Source of the DNA: Pantoea eucrina
GTDB lineage: Bacteria > Pseudomonadota > Gammaproteobacteria > Enterobacterales > Enterobacteriaceae
Direction of reading: 5' to 3'
Length of the DNA stretch: 64,000 bases
Assembly: GCF_001691555.1 (NCBI RefSeq)
Contig: NZ_MAYN01000008.1
Coordinates: forward strand, 2,280,766 to 2,344,765
The notes under the pieces are model-generated. The model was not told the origin of the DNA, did no database searches, and saw only the letters and a list, made by a program, of their open reading frames with translations. The first letter of the stretch is position 1. Every line of letters begins with the position of its first letter. Of the stretch, positions 1 to 9,870 are shown one piece after another. A program made the translations under genes and the position numbers.

Positions 1-1108
1 ATTCATGCCCGAAACGCTCGCTCAGGATCCCCTGCAGCAGCCCGGCCACGATCAGTCCGGTGGAGATGGAGGTGGTGAACAGCGTCGTTGCCGCGCCCGC
101 CCGCCCGGGCATCAGATCCTGAAACCAGAGCATGCCAATGCCGGCGATAATACCGATAAACGCGGCATTGAAGAGCTGCAGCAGCATCAGCGCGGCTTTT
201 GACGTAAACAGCACCAGCCCAAGATAAAAGAGAACCGCTGCCACACCCGCCAGCAGCATCAGCGCGCGCTTGCCGACGCGCTTCGCGTAAAAGCCTGCCA
301 GCAGCATAATCGGGATCTCCAGCCCGGCGGCCGTTCCCATCAGCAGGCCCGCCAGCTTTTCCGGCAGCCCCAGCGTGTTGCTCATATAGAGCGGCATATC
401 AATAAAGTACATGGTGTTGCACGCCCACATGATTACTGAGGCGATAAACAGCAGCATCACCTGCGTATCTTTCCACGGGCTGACCTGCAGCAGCAGCTGC
501 TCCGGCGTCGCCACCACGCGCGGCACCGACGGCAGGCCGCGCCAGATCAGCAGCATACTCAATAAAAACATCCCTGCCACCACGGCGAACAGCGTCACAA
601 AGCCGAAATTAAGCGCCAGCGCAAAAGAGAGCGGCGGACCAATGACCCACGCCAGCGACAGCTGTGCCCGCATCACCGAACTGAACATCACCACTTCGCG
701 CGCGGATGCGTCCGCGTACTCCCGCGCCAGTGCAAATATCTGCGGCATCGCGACGCTGGCCAGCGCAGAGAGCAGCACGCCAAGGCTTATCAGCGTGGCG
801 TAGTGGCGGTTAAACGCAAACAGCAGCGCGTTCAGAATGGCCATCAGGCAGCAAAAGAGGATCAGATGCCGCCGGTCGCCGCGCGTGTCAGAGCGCTTTG
901 CTACCAGCATACTGATCACAATGCCGCCCAGGGCATTGATGGTGAAAAAGAGCCCGACCCAGAAGGGCCGCACCTGCACCTCGCGGGTCAGAAACAGGCT
1001 GAGGGTTGGTGCCTGCAGCGCACCCGCTACGCCTGCCATAAAGGTGACAGCCATAAAAGCGAGATAGACCGGATCGGGGCGGCGCTGCCGCGTTAACAGC
1101 GACTTCAT
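1..1108 (-). CDS. setA: SetA-type sugar efflux transporter (partial, 3' end outside window)
   Basis: Major facilitator superfamily protein of the sugar efflux (SET) group, which exports sugars and sugar analogues across the inner membrane. The frame is open from an ATG at 1108 to the left edge, about 369 residues, ending near RFGHE, so the C-terminus is missing. It starts MKSLLTRQRRPDPVYLAFMA and contains a run of hydrophobic helices (around VTFMAGVAGALQ, ISLGVLLSALASVAMPQIF and VTLFAVVAGMFLLSMLL). The paralogue SetB is possible from sequence alone. The position next to sgrS and sgrR, as in E. coli where setA is co-transcribed behind sgrS, supports SetA. Confidence 0.9.
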   Translation of the reverse strand, partial: MKSLLTRQRRPDPVYLAFMAVTFMAGVAGALQAPTLSLFLTREVQVRPFWVGLFFTINALGGIVISMLVAKRSDTRGDRRHLILFCCLMAILNALLFAFNRHYATLISLGVLLSALASVAMPQIFALAREYADASAREVVMFSSVMRAQLSLAWVIGPPLSFALALNFGFVTLFAVVAGMFLLSMLLIWRGLPSVPRVVATPEQLLLQVSPWKDTQVMLLFIASVIMWACNTMYFIDMPLYMSNTLGLPEKLAGLLMGTAAGLEIPIMLLAGFYAKRVGKRALMLLAGVAAVLFYLGLVLFTSKAALMLLQLFNAAFIGIIAGIGMLWFQDLMPGRAGAATTLFTTSISTGLIVAGLLQGILSERFGHE

Positions 1109-1174
1109 GCAGTAATCCCTTTGAAAAAACAGAAAAGAGTAGCGAAAGAGCGTAGACGATTTCACACCGCCATG

Positions 1175-1307
1175 AAAAAAGCCAGCAGAGAAAATCTGCT
1201 GGCGGTGTAATTGCACCCTACTCAGAAAAATGTGCCGCACAGGCGACACCGCTGGTTGAGCGCCACCCGGACCGGGCGCCTCCCGCTCTTCCATTGGCTG
1301 TCAGTAT
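1175..1307 (-). ncRNA. sgrS: SgrS small RNA (short form, no SgrT ORF)
   Basis: SgrS is the Hfq-dependent RNA that represses ptsG mRNA during glucose-phosphate stress. On the minus strand a CTGAGTAGGGTG segment is followed by CAATTACACC and then a terminator hairpin, GCCAGCAGA-loop-TCTGCTGGC (1181-1203), with a U tract. This is the arrangement of the E. coli SgrS 3' end: the CTGAGTA pairing region, a GGTG...CACC hairpin and a GCCAGCAG terminator stem. It lies divergent to sgrR and upstream of setA, as expected. The transcript would be about 130 nt against about 227 nt in E. coli. The only ATG frame I found in it does not resemble SgrT. The 5' end is inferred from the -10 box. Confidence 0.85.
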
Positions 1308-1313
1308 GCCCCT

Positions 1314-1342
1314 ATTATAGAGAAACAAACACTGAGCGAAAT
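1314..1342 (-). promoter_or_regulatory. Putative sgrS promoter
   Basis: A perfect TATAAT lies at 1319-1314 on the minus strand, with only a weak -35 (ATTTCG) 17 bp upstream. A poor -35 fits a promoter that needs an activator, and SgrR activates sgrS in E. coli. The start would fall near 1307. Confidence 0.6.
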
Positions 1343-1362
1343 CGCCATGGAGTTCCCCTTTT

Positions 1363-3024
1363 ATGTCCTCAGCTCGTCTGCAGCAGCACTTTATTCGGCT
1401 CTGGCAGCAGTGTGAAGGTCAGGATCAGGCGACGACGCTTGACGCCCTGGCCAGCAGCCTGCACTGCTCACGGCGCCATATGCGCAATTTGCTTCAGGCG
1501 ATGCAGCATGAGGGCTGGCTGACCTGGCAGGCTGAGGCGGGACGCGGAAAGCGCTCGCAGCTGCGCTTCTGCTGTACCGGGCTGGCGCTGCAGCAGCAGC
1601 GGGCTGAGGCGCTGCTGGATCAGGACAGTATTGACCAGCTGGTTCAGCTGGTGGGTGACAAAGCGCAGGTGCGGCAGATGATTGCTGCCCACCTTGGGCG
1701 CAGCGTGCGTCAGGGCAAACATATCCTGCGCGTGCTCTACTACCGTCCGCTGCAAAACCTGCTGCCCGCCTCACCGCTGCGCCGCTCGGAAACGCACCTG
1801 GCCCGGCAGATCTTCAGCGGCCTGACGCGCATAAATGAGGAAAACGGGGAAATTGAACCGGATATTGCTCACCACTGGCAGCAGCTTTCCGCACGGCAGT
1901 GGCGCTTTTATCTGCGCCCGGCCATCCGCTTTCATCACGGGCGCGAGCTGGAGATGGCGGATATCCTTGATTCGCTGCAGCGCAGCGCTGCCCTGCCGCT
2001 GTTTGCACATATTGCGCAGCTGCACTCCCCGGCACCCTGGACGCTGGATATCTCTCTGACCCAGCCTGACAGCTGGCTGCCATGGCTGCTGGGCAGCGTC
2101 AGCGCCATGATCCTGCCGCGCGAATGGCCGGCAATGCCCGACTTTGCCCGTCAGCCTGCCGGCTGCGGCCCTTACAGCGTGCTGCGCAATCAGCAGACGC
2201 AGCTAAAAATTGCCGCATTTGATGACTACTTTGGTTACCGGGCGCTGATTGATGAGGTCTCAATCTGGGTACTGCCGGAAGTCAGTGACGAGCTGGTCTA
2301 CGCTGGCGTAAAGCTGCAGGGCAGCGAGGCGGATGAGATCGCGGAAGAGAGCCGTCTGGAGGAAGGCTGTTACTTTCTGCTGTTTGACCAGCGATCCGCC
2401 TGGGGACGCCATGCGCCGTTCCGCCGCTGGGTCAGCGATCTGCTTAATCCCGTTACCCTGCTGCATCATGCCGATCCCGGCTATCAGCGCTACTGGTTTC
2501 CCGCCTGGGGTCTGCTGCCGCGCTGGCACCATCGCCGCGATCGGCGGGCAGCGGATAAACCGGACGGTCTGACCCGGCTGACGTTAAGCTGGTACAGCGA
2601 CCACGTTGAGCATGAAGGCATCGCCAGCGCGTTGCGTCCTCTGCTCGCGCAGCAGGGGGTGGAGCTGGTCACCCGGGTGGTGAGCTATGAAGCGTGGTTT
2701 GCCGGCGCCGGTGAAAGCGATATCTGGCTCGGCAGCGTTAACTTTACTCTGCCGCTGGAGTATGCGCTGTTTGCGCAGCTCTATGAGCTGCCGCTGATGC
2801 AGCACTGTATTCCGCTGGCGTGGCATGAGGATGCAGCGCGCTGGCGTGAGAAACGTCTGCCGCTGGCTGAATGGGCGCGCCAGCTGGTGGATCAGGACTG
2901 GCTGCATCCGCTGTTTCACCACTGGCTGCTGCTGGAAGGTCAGCGCAGCATGCGCGGCGTACGGCTGAACACGCTGGGCTGGTTCGATTTCAAATCTGCC
3001 TGGTTTGCGCCGCCGGCATTATGA
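1363..3024 (+). CDS. sgrR: SgrR, transcriptional activator of sgrS
   Basis: SgrR senses glucose-phosphate stress and activates sgrS. The protein is 553 aa against about 551 in E. coli. An N-terminal winged-helix region (about residues 1-100, including [20 protein letters not shown]) is followed by a large domain related to solute-binding proteins (from about residue 115, [20 protein letters not shown]). The ATG at 1363 follows GGAG in ggagttcccc. The gene is divergent from sgrS and setA. The thi riboswitch and thiBPQ follow in the same direction, as in E. coli. Confidence 0.95.
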   Translation: MSSARLQQHFIRLWQQCEGQDQATTLDALASSLHCSRRHMRNLLQAMQHEGWLTWQAEAGRGKRSQLRFCCTGLALQQQRAEALLDQDSIDQLVQLVGDKAQVRQMIAAHLGRSVRQGKHILRVLYYRPLQNLLPASPLRRSETHLARQIFSGLTRINEENGEIEPDIAHHWQQLSARQWRFYLRPAIRFHHGRELEMADILDSLQRSAALPLFAHIAQLHSPAPWTLDISLTQPDSWLPWLLGSVSAMILPREWPAMPDFARQPAGCGPYSVLRNQQTQLKIAAFDDYFGYRALIDEVSIWVLPEVSDELVYAGVKLQGSEADEIAEESRLEEGCYFLLFDQRSAWGRHAPFRRWVSDLLNPVTLLHHADPGYQRYWFPAWGLLPRWHHRRDRRAADKPDGLTRLTLSWYSDHVEHEGIASALRPLLAQQGVELVTRVVSYEAWFAGAGESDIWLGSVNFTLPLEYALFAQLYELPLMQHCIPLAWHEDAARWREKRLPLAEWARQLVDQDWLHPLFHHWLLLEGQRSMRGVRLNTLGWFDFKSAWFAPPAL

Positions 3025-3062
3025 CGCTTTCACGCCGCCGCGGAAATGTCTACACTAAGCCG

Positions 3063-3143
3063 TTCTCAACGGGGTGCCTGCGTCGTCAGGCTGAGAGAAA
3101 CCCGTCGAACCTGATCCGGTTAATACCGGCGTAGGGATTTGAG
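3063..3143 (+). promoter_or_regulatory. TPP riboswitch (THI box)
   Basis: This is a thiamine-pyrophosphate aptamer ahead of thiB. The conserved elements are present in order: ACGGGGTGCC (3069-3078), CTGAGAGAAACCC (3091-3103), then AACCTGATCCGG (3108-3119) and TAATACCGGCGTAGGGA (3121-3137). In this family ligand binding shuts off expression of thiamine transport or synthesis genes. The aptamer ends about 60 bp before the thiB start, so the expression platform most likely acts on translation or early transcription of thiBPQ. Confidence 0.95.
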
Positions 3144-3201
3144 ATGTGCCAGCCTCAGATCCTTTGCGACTCACCCCTATCCTCTCCTCAAGGAGCGCAA
3201 A

Positions 3202-4188
3202 GTGTTAAAGAACGTTCTGCCTGTCCTGCTACTGCTGTCTGCGCCGGTATTTGCTGCCAGACCCCTGCTCACTGTCTATACCTATGATTCATTCGCTGCT
3301 GAATGGGGGCCAGGCCCGGCGGTAAAGAAAGCGTTTGAAGCGGAGTGCGGCTGCGAGCTGCGCTACGTGGCGCTGGAGGATGGCGTCTCGCTGCTCAACC
3401 GTCTGCGCATGGAAGGAAAAAACAGCAAAGCCGACGTTGTGCTGGGACTCGATAACAATCTGCTGCAGGCGGCGGAAAAAACCGGCCTGTTTGCCAAAAG
3501 CCAGGTCGATACCGCGGCGCTGCAGCTGCCTGAGCGCTGGCAGAACGACACCTTTATCCCCTTCGATTACGGCTACTTCGCCTTCGTGTATGACAAAAAC
3601 CGCCTGAAGAATCCGCCCGCGAGTCTGCAGGAGCTGGTTGAAAGCCCGCAGAAGTGGCGGGTTATTTATGAGGATCCCCGCACCAGCACGCCGGGCCTGG
3701 GCCTGCTGCTCTGGATGCAAAAAGTGTTTGGCGATCGCAGCGACGCGGCGTGGCAGAAACTGGCGGCCAAAACCGTTACCGTCACCAAAGGATGGAGCGA
3801 AGCGTACGGCCTGTTTCTCAAGGGCGAAGGCGATCTGGTACTGAGCTATACCACTTCACCCGCCTACCACATTATTGAAGAGAAGAAAGAGAATTACGCC
3901 GCTGCCACCTTCAGCGAGGGGCATTATCTGCAGGTGGAAGTCGCTGCGCAGCTGGCGGGCAGCAAACAGCCGGCGCTGGCGCAGCGTTTTATGCAGTTTA
4001 TCGTCAGCCCCGCGTTCCAGCAGACGATCCCCACCGGCAACTGGATGTACCCGGTGATCAAAAGTGATTTACCGGCGGGCTATCAGGCGCTGAAGGTGCC
4101 ACAAAAAGCGCTGCAGTTTTCACCGGCAGAAGTGGCTGACCAGCGCGCCGCGTGGATCAGCGCCTGGCAGCGGGCTGTCAGCCGCTAA
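3202..4188 (+). CDS. thiB: Thiamine ABC transporter, periplasmic binding protein
   Basis: ThiB binds thiamine, its mono- and diphosphate in the periplasm and delivers them to ThiPQ. I chose the GTG at 3202, preceded by AAGGAG. It gives 328 aa (E. coli 327) beginning MLKNVLPVLLLLSAPVFA, a clear signal peptide. A longer frame from a TTG at 3139 would run through the riboswitch spacer and bury the signal peptide, so I reject it. The solute-binding fold is evident (LTVYTYDSFAAEWGPGPAVK near the mature N-terminus). The stop overlaps the thiP start (TAATG). Confidence 0.96.
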   Translation: MLKNVLPVLLLLSAPVFAARPLLTVYTYDSFAAEWGPGPAVKKAFEAECGCELRYVALEDGVSLLNRLRMEGKNSKADVVLGLDNNLLQAAEKTGLFAKSQVDTAALQLPERWQNDTFIPFDYGYFAFVYDKNRLKNPPASLQELVESPQKWRVIYEDPRTSTPGLGLLLWMQKVFGDRSDAAWQKLAAKTVTVTKGWSEAYGLFLKGEGDLVLSYTTSPAYHIIEEKKENYAAATFSEGHYLQVEVAAQLAGSKQPALAQRFMQFIVSPAFQQTIPTGNWMYPVIKSDLPAGYQALKVPQKALQFSPAEVADQRAAWISAWQRAVSR

Positions 4189-5774
4189 TGCCAGGCTGGC
4201 TGATCCCCGGCGCGCTGAGCGCGCTGCTGCTGTGTGCCGTGGCGCTGCTTGCCCTGGGGGCGCTGCTGACGGCGGCCCCGCTGCCGGACATGCGCGCCCT
4301 GCTCAGCGACAGCTATCTGCACCACGTGCTGGCGTTCTCTTTTGAGCAGGCGCTGCTCTCGGCACTCTGCTCGGTGCTGCCGGCTGTGCTGCTGGCGCGC
4401 GCGCTCTATCGCCGCCGCTTCCCGGGTCGTACGCTGCTGCTGCGGTTATGCGCGATGACGCTGGTGCTGCCGGTGCTGGTGGCGGTATTTGGCCTGCTGA
4501 GCGTCTACGGCCGTACCGGCTGGCTGGCGCAGCTCTGCATGCTGCTGGGCGTACCCTATCACTTCTCTCCCTATGGCCTGCAGGGCATCCTGCTGGCGCA
4601 CGTCTTTTTTAACCTGCCGCTGGCGACGCGCATGCTGCTGCAGGCGCTGGAGAGCATTCCGGCGGAACAGCGTCAGCTGGCGGCGCAGCTTGGGCTGCGC
4701 GGCTGGAACCTGTTCCGGCTGCTGGAGTGGCCCTGGCTGCGCCGGCAGATCCTGCCGACGGCGGCGCTGATCTTTATGCTCTGCTTTGCCAGCTTCGCCA
4801 CGGTGCTGGCGCTGGGTGGCGGGCCGCAGGCGACCACGCTGGAGCTGGCGATCTACCAGGCGCTGAGTTTTGATTACGATCCCGGCCGTGCCGCGCTGCT
4901 GGCGCTGCTGCAGCTTAACTGCTGTCTGCTGCTGGTGCTGCTCAGTCAGCGCTTCAGTAAAGCGATCCCGGCCGGCAGCCAGAAGCTGCAGGGCTGGCGC
5001 GATCCGCAGGATAGCTGGCGCGCGCGTATCAGCGACACGCTGCTGATTACGCTTGCGCTGCTGCTGCTGCTGCCCCCGCTGGCGGCGGTGGTCGCTGATG
5101 GCGTGCGCGGCGGTGTAGCCGGTGCGCTGCAGCAGCCGGCGCTCTGGCAGGCCACCCTGACCTCGCTGCGTATCGCGCTGGGCGCGGGCGCACTCTGTGT
5201 GATCATGACGATGATGCTGCTGTGGAGCAGCCGCGAGCTGCGCCAGCGCCAGCATCGGGTGAGCGCACAGGCGCTGGAGCTGAGCGGCATGCTGATCCTG
5301 GCGATGCCGGGCATCGTGCTGGCCAGCGGCTTCTTCCTGCTGTTTACCGCCACCTCCGGGCTGCCGGCGCGGGCCGACGGGCTGGTGATCTTTACCAATG
5401 CGCTGATCGCCATTCCCTACGCCATGAAAGTGCTGGAAAACCCGATGCGCGATATCGCCGCACGCTACGCGCCGCTCTGCGCCTCGCTCGGTCTCTCCGG
5501 CCTCAATCGCCTGAAGCTGATTGAGCTGCGGCTGCTGAAGCGCCCGCTGGCGCAGGCGCTCGCCTTTGCCTGCGTGCTCTCGATTGGCGACTTTGGCGTA
5601 GTGGCGCTGTTTGGCAACGCCGATTTCCGCACCCTGCCCTGGTATCTTTATCAGCAGATCGGCGCCTATCGCGGTGCCGACGGTGCAACGACCGCCCTGC
5701 TGCTGCTGCTGCTCTGCCTGTTACTTTTTACTCTGATGGAAAAACTGCCGGGACGCCATGCTGACACTCACTGA
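4188..5774 (+). CDS. thiP: Thiamine ABC transporter, permease
   Basis: ThiP is the inner-membrane permease of the thiamine/TPP importer. The protein is 528 aa (E. coli 536) with two fused permease halves and about 12 hydrophobic helices. Each half carries an EAA-type loop: [19 protein letters not shown] in the first and [19 protein letters not shown] in the second. The start overlaps the thiB stop (TAATG), and the end overlaps thiQ by 17 bp, indicating translational coupling in a riboswitch-controlled operon. An upstream in-frame start at 4152 lies inside thiB and was not used. Confidence 0.96.
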   Translation: MPGWLIPGALSALLLCAVALLALGALLTAAPLPDMRALLSDSYLHHVLAFSFEQALLSALCSVLPAVLLARALYRRRFPGRTLLLRLCAMTLVLPVLVAVFGLLSVYGRTGWLAQLCMLLGVPYHFSPYGLQGILLAHVFFNLPLATRMLLQALESIPAEQRQLAAQLGLRGWNLFRLLEWPWLRRQILPTAALIFMLCFASFATVLALGGGPQATTLELAIYQALSFDYDPGRAALLALLQLNCCLLLVLLSQRFSKAIPAGSQKLQGWRDPQDSWRARISDTLLITLALLLLLPPLAAVVADGVRGGVAGALQQPALWQATLTSLRIALGAGALCVIMTMMLLWSSRELRQRQHRVSAQALELSGMLILAMPGIVLASGFFLLFTATSGLPARADGLVIFTNALIAIPYAMKVLENPMRDIAARYAPLCASLGLSGLNRLKLIELRLLKRPLAQALAFACVLSIGDFGVVALFGNADFRTLPWYLYQQIGAYRGADGATTALLLLLLCLLLFTLMEKLPGRHADTH

Positions 5775-6459
5775 TCTTACTTACCTTTATCAGCATCTGC
5801 CGATGCGTTTCAGCTTCAGCGCCCGGGCGGGTGAACGGCTGGCGATACTTGGCCCGAGCGGCGCCGGTAAAAGCACGCTGCTGAGCCTGATCGGCGGCTT
5901 TCTGCCGGTCAGCCACGGCACGCTGCTGATCAACGGCTGCGATCACACCCGCAGCGTACCGGCGTCGCGTCCGGTATCGATGCTGTTTCAGGAGAACAAC
6001 CTGTTTCCGCACCTGTCGGTGCAGCAGAATATGGCCCTGGGGCTGCATCCGGGCCTGAAGCTGACGCGTGACCAGCAGCAGCAGTTACAGGAGATTGCCC
6101 ATCAGACCGGACTGCACGATTTGCTGTCGCGTCTGCCGGGCGAGCTTTCCGGCGGCCAGCGGCAGCGGGTAGCGCTGGCTCGCTGCCTGCTGCGCAACCA
6201 GCCGGTACTGCTGCTGGATGAGCCTTTTTCCGCGCTCGACCCGGCGCTGCGCCGCGAAATGCTGCAGCTGGTGCGCACGGTGTGTGACGCACGCAATATC
6301 ACGCTGCTGATGGTGTCGCACAGTCTGGAGGATGCGCAGCAGATTGCCGCACGCAGTCTGGTGATTGTGGATGGCCGGATCGAGTGGGATGGTGAGACGG
6401 CAGCGCTGCTTCGGGGTGAGAGCAGCGCCGCCGCGCGCCTGGGCATTACGCCAGCTTAA
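5758..6459 (+). CDS. thiQ: Thiamine ABC transporter, ATPase
   Basis: ThiQ energises ThiBP. It is 233 aa (E. coli 232). The ABC motifs are Walker [10 protein letters not shown] (about residues 32-40), the Q-loop in [12 protein letters not shown], signature [14 protein letters not shown] (about 131-144), Walker [13 protein letters not shown] and the H-loop VSHS. It is the last gene of thiBPQ. Its end overlaps the end of convergent yabI by 4 bp. Confidence 0.97.
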   Translation: MLTLTDLTYLYQHLPMRFSFSARAGERLAILGPSGAGKSTLLSLIGGFLPVSHGTLLINGCDHTRSVPASRPVSMLFQENNLFPHLSVQQNMALGLHPGLKLTRDQQQQLQEIAHQTGLHDLLSRLPGELSGGQRQRVALARCLLRNQPVLLLDEPFSALDPALRREMLQLVRTVCDARNITLLMVSHSLEDAQQIAARSLVIVDGRIEWDGETAALLRGESSAAARLGITPA

Positions 6460-7217
6460 GCGAAGAAGACTTTCCAGAGCAGCTGCAGGAAAACAGGCAT
6501 CATGGGATGAAACAGCAGCGCGATAAACGCGGCGCTGCCCGCTACGGCCATCAGCGGCGCCAGCCAGCGCAGGCGCGCTTTCGGCAGGTAACGTGTGGCC
6601 CAGTCGCGCGTTTTATCGCTGCGCCACCAGCGCCAGAGCAGCCAGCCGCCCAGCCAGAGCAGAATGGTGACCAGCAGCAGCAGCCATTTAAAGCTGTCAC
6701 CCTGCGCCTGCGGCACATCAATCGCCACACCGGCCAGGATCCCCGGCAGCAGATAGGCGGGCGGCCATAAAATACAGCCAATGATATTGGGCGGCAGAAA
6801 CTTCCGCACCGGCAGCTCAAGCATCCCTGCCGCCAGCGGGATCAGCGGGCGTGTCGGACCGACAAAACGGCCCACCAGCACGGTAAACATGCTGTGCTGA
6901 TGCAGCGCATGCTCGGTCTTATCCAGCAGGTTTTGATACTTTTTCAGATACTTCCAGCGGTGCAGCGGCCCCTGAAACTTCCAGCCAATGCCGTAGGAGA
7001 TCCAGTCGCCCAGCAGGCAGCCAACCAGCCCCGCTGCCCACGCCGGATAGAGGCCAATCTGACCGCTGCCCACCAGCGCCCCCAGGCTGGCCATCAGCAC
7101 TGTACCTGGCAGCAGCAGACCTACAAACGCCAGTGATTCAAGGAAGGTCACCAGAGCGACGGCGAACAGCGCGTACTCCAGCGATTGCGTAAACAGATGT
7201 TGAATCCAGGCTTCCAT
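6456..7217 (-). CDS. yabI: DedA-family inner membrane protein YabI
   Basis: This is a DedA/SNARE-associated superfamily membrane protein, 253 aa (E. coli YabI 254). DedA proteins are linked to membrane lipid homeostasis and proton motive force; the exact substrate of YabI is unsettled. The family signature [17 protein letters not shown] and the proximal [16 protein letters not shown] are visible, with several hydrophobic helices. The gene is convergent with thiQ. In E. coli araC-araBAD separates yabI from polB; here polB follows directly. Confidence 0.93.
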   Translation of the reverse strand: MEAWIQHLFTQSLEYALFAVALVTFLESLAFVGLLLPGTVLMASLGALVGSGQIGLYPAWAAGLVGCLLGDWISYGIGWKFQGPLHRWKYLKKYQNLLDKTEHALHQHSMFTVLVGRFVGPTRPLIPLAAGMLELPVRKFLPPNIIGCILWPPAYLLPGILAGVAIDVPQAQGDSFKWLLLLVTILLWLGGWLLWRWWRSDKTRDWATRYLPKARLRWLAPLMAVAGSAAFIALLFHPMMPVFLQLLWKVFFA

Positions 7218-7309
7218 AGCTATCCTCTGCGGAATATGAAGGCTGGATTGTCCTGAGCCCGGGTCAGGGCGTCAAGCTTTTCCCGCTGCGCTGCAGAGAG
7301 TTGCCGACA

Positions 7310-7325
7310 CTGTATAAACATCCAT
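7310..7325 (+). promoter_or_regulatory. Probable LexA box upstream of polB
   Basis: CTGTATAAACATCCAT lies 35 bp before the polB start. The left half CTGTATA matches the SOS consensus. The right half ends CAT instead of CAG, so the site is imperfect. In E. coli polB (dinA) is SOS-induced from a similar CTGTATAAAA box in the same position. Confidence 0.65.
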
Positions 7326-7360
7326 GATATACTGCACATAATTTCTTCTCCGGAGTCACC

Positions 7361-9721
7361 GTGACAGAACCGCGCGCAGGCTATCTGCTGACCCGCCACT
7401 GGCGGGATACCCCTTCAGGCAGCGAGATCACGCTGTGGCTGGCAACCGATGCCGGGCCGCAGCGGCTGGTGCTGCCCGCGCAGGAGTCAGTGGCGTTTAT
7501 TCCCGAAGCGTTTCGTCGTCAGACCGAAGCGCTGATCCGCGATGAAACTCATGCCCGTCTGCAGTCGCTGACGCTGAAAGATTTTCAGCGCCGTCCGGTG
7601 TTTGGCCTCTATTGCCGCAGCCATCGTCAGCTGCAGCAGCTGGAGAAACGCCTGCGGGAAAACGGCATCAGCGTTTATGAAGCCGATATCCGGCCGCCCG
7701 AGCGCTATCTGATGGAGCGCTTTATTACCGCTCCGGTCTGGTTCAGCGGCGAGCCGCGCGGTGATACCCTGATCAACGCCCGCCTGAAGCCGCATCCTGA
7801 CTACCGTCCGCCCCTTCGCTGGGTGTCGCTGGATATTGAAACCACCGAACGTGGCGAGCTTTACTGTATCGGGCTGGAGGGATGCGGTCAGCGTCAGGTG
7901 TATATGCTGGGTCCGCCCAACGGCGACGCCAGCGCGCTCAGCTTTGAACTGATCTACGTTGAGAGCCGCCAGCAGCTGCTGGAGCAGCTTAACGCCTGGT
8001 TCGTGCGGCACGACCCCGATGTGGTTATTGGCTGGAACGTGGTGCAGTTCGACCTGCGCGTACTGCAAAAGCATGCCGATCGCTACGGCATTCCGCTGCG
8101 TCTCGGCCGTCAGCAGCAGCCGCTGGAGTGGCGTGAGCACGGCTTTAAACCTGGCATATTTACCGCCCAGCTCGCCGGTCGCGTCGTGATCGACGGCATT
8201 GAAGCGCTGAAATCTGCCTACTGGGATTTTCCCTCTTTCAGCCTGGAATCTGTTGCGCGTGAACTGCTGGGGGAAGGTAAAGCGATCAATAATCCCTGGC
8301 AGCGCATGGAGGAGATCAACTGGCGCTTTGCTCATGATAAACCCGCGCTCGCCACCTATAACCTGAAAGATTGCGAGCTGGTTACGCGTATTTTTCACCA
8401 TACCGCCATCATGCCCTTTTTACTGGAGCGTGCCAGCGTTAACGGTCTGGCACTGGATCGCCACGGCGGTTCGGTTGCGGCGTTCAGTCATCTCTATATT
8501 CCGCGCATGCATCGCGCGGGATACGTGGCGCCCAACCAGGGCGATGTAGCACCAGAAGCGAGTCCGGGCGGCTACGTAATGGACTCCCGCCCCGGCCTCT
8601 ACGACTCGGTGCTGGTACTGGATTACAAGAGTCTCTATCCGTCGATCATCCGGACTTTCCTGATCGACCCCGTCGGGCTGGTTGAGGGCCTGGCGCACCC
8701 GTCTGACGCTGATTCTGTTCCCGGCTTTCGCGAAGCACGTTTCTCGCGTCATATTCACTGTCTGCCTGAGATTGTGGCGCAGATCTGGCAGGGGCGTGAA
8801 GCTGCAAAGCGAGACGGCAATGCGCCGCTCTCACAGGCGCTGAAAATCATCATGAACGCCTTTTATGGCGTACTGGGCACCAGCGCCTGTCGCTTTTTTG
8901 ATTCACGCCTCGCCTCCTCAATCACGCTGCGCGGTCACGCCATCATGCAGCAGACGCGGGCGCTGATTGAGGCCGAAGGGTTTACGGTGATCTACGGTGA
9001 CACCGACTCCACGTTTGTCTGGCTGCAGGGCAAATATAGCGAGGAGCAGGCGGCGGCCACCGGCGAGCGGCTGGTCACGCTGATCAACCGCTGGTGGCAG
9101 CAGCATCTGCAGCAGACGCTCGGCCTGAAGAGCGCGCTGGAACTGGAGTATGAGACGCACTTCAGCCGTTTTCTGATGCCCACCATTCGCAACGCCGAAC
9201 AGGGCAGCAAAAAGCGCTATGCCGGGCTGACCGGCAGCGGCGCGCAGCAGCGTCTGGTGTTTAAAGGGCTGGAGTCCGTGCGTACTGACTGGACGCCGCT
9301 GGCGCAGCAGTTTCAGCAGCAGCTCTATGGCCGCATTTTTCGCGGAGAGCCCTGGCAGGCCTATATCCGTGAAACGGTCGCGCAGCTGATGGCCGGCCAG
9401 CTTGACGATCAGCTGGTGTATAAAAAACGCCTGCGGCGGCCGCTGCATGAGTATGAGCGCAATGTGCCGCCGCACGTGCGCGCGGCGCGTCTCGCAGATG
9501 AATATAACCGCAGGCTGCAGCGTCCGCTGCAGTACCAGAAAGGCGGTTCCATTCGCTATGTGATGGCGACCGCCGGGCCGGAGCCGCTGGAGGTGCGTAC
9601 CACGCCACTCGACTACGATCACTACGTCAGCAAACAGCTGCAGCCGATAGCGGATGGCATTCTGCCCTTCGTCGGCGACGACTTTGCTACACTGATCACC
9701 GGGCAGCTGGGGCTTTTTTGA
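7361..9721 (+). CDS. polB: DNA polymerase II
   Basis: Family B polymerase used in replication restart and SOS-related repair. It is 786 aa (E. coli 783). The GTG at 7361 matches the E. coli start type and gives (M)[19 protein letters not shown]. Exonuclease motif SLDIETT is near residue 155. Polymerase motif A is [10 protein letters not shown] (about 422), motif B is [12 protein letters not shown] (about 496) and motif C is YGDTDST (about 544). The C-terminal GQLGLF resembles the beta-clamp-binding tail of the E. coli enzyme. All catalytic aspartates are present. Confidence 0.97.
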   Translation: MTEPRAGYLLTRHWRDTPSGSEITLWLATDAGPQRLVLPAQESVAFIPEAFRRQTEALIRDETHARLQSLTLKDFQRRPVFGLYCRSHRQLQQLEKRLRENGISVYEADIRPPERYLMERFITAPVWFSGEPRGDTLINARLKPHPDYRPPLRWVSLDIETTERGELYCIGLEGCGQRQVYMLGPPNGDASALSFELIYVESRQQLLEQLNAWFVRHDPDVVIGWNVVQFDLRVLQKHADRYGIPLRLGRQQQPLEWREHGFKPGIFTAQLAGRVVIDGIEALKSAYWDFPSFSLESVARELLGEGKAINNPWQRMEEINWRFAHDKPALATYNLKDCELVTRIFHHTAIMPFLLERASVNGLALDRHGGSVAAFSHLYIPRMHRAGYVAPNQGDVAPEASPGGYVMDSRPGLYDSVLVLDYKSLYPSIIRTFLIDPVGLVEGLAHPSDADSVPGFREARFSRHIHCLPEIVAQIWQGREAAKRDGNAPLSQALKIIMNAFYGVLGTSACRFFDSRLASSITLRGHAIMQQTRALIEAEGFTVIYGDTDSTFVWLQGKYSEEQAAATGERLVTLINRWWQQHLQQTLGLKSALELEYETHFSRFLMPTIRNAEQGSKKRYAGLTGSGAQQRLVFKGLESVRTDWTPLAQQFQQQLYGRIFRGEPWQAYIRETVAQLMAGQLDDQLVYKKRLRRPLHEYERNVPPHVRAARLADEYNRRLQRPLQYQKGGSIRYVMATAGPEPLEVRTTPLDYDHYVSKQLQPIADGILPFVGDDFATLITGQLGLF

Positions 9722-9870
9722 CAGGTGACGAATGCCCTGCCATCCAGTACCATAGCGCCCTTCCTGTATTTCAGTATGAACAATCTGACCAGACATCTGT
9801 CTGGCGCTTTGTTATTGCCTGAGAGCGGGCGAACGTCTTCAAGTCATTCAGAGAATCGAGCAAAAAATAT

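Noticed and set aside
411..803. Plus-strand frames of up to 130 codons within the first kilobase
   Set aside because: They are antisense shadows of setA, which is open across the whole region on the minus strand.
3139..3201. Extended thiB start at a TTG at the end of the riboswitch
   Set aside because: It adds 21 residues ahead of a normal signal peptide; the GTG at 3202 has AAGGAG and gives the family length.
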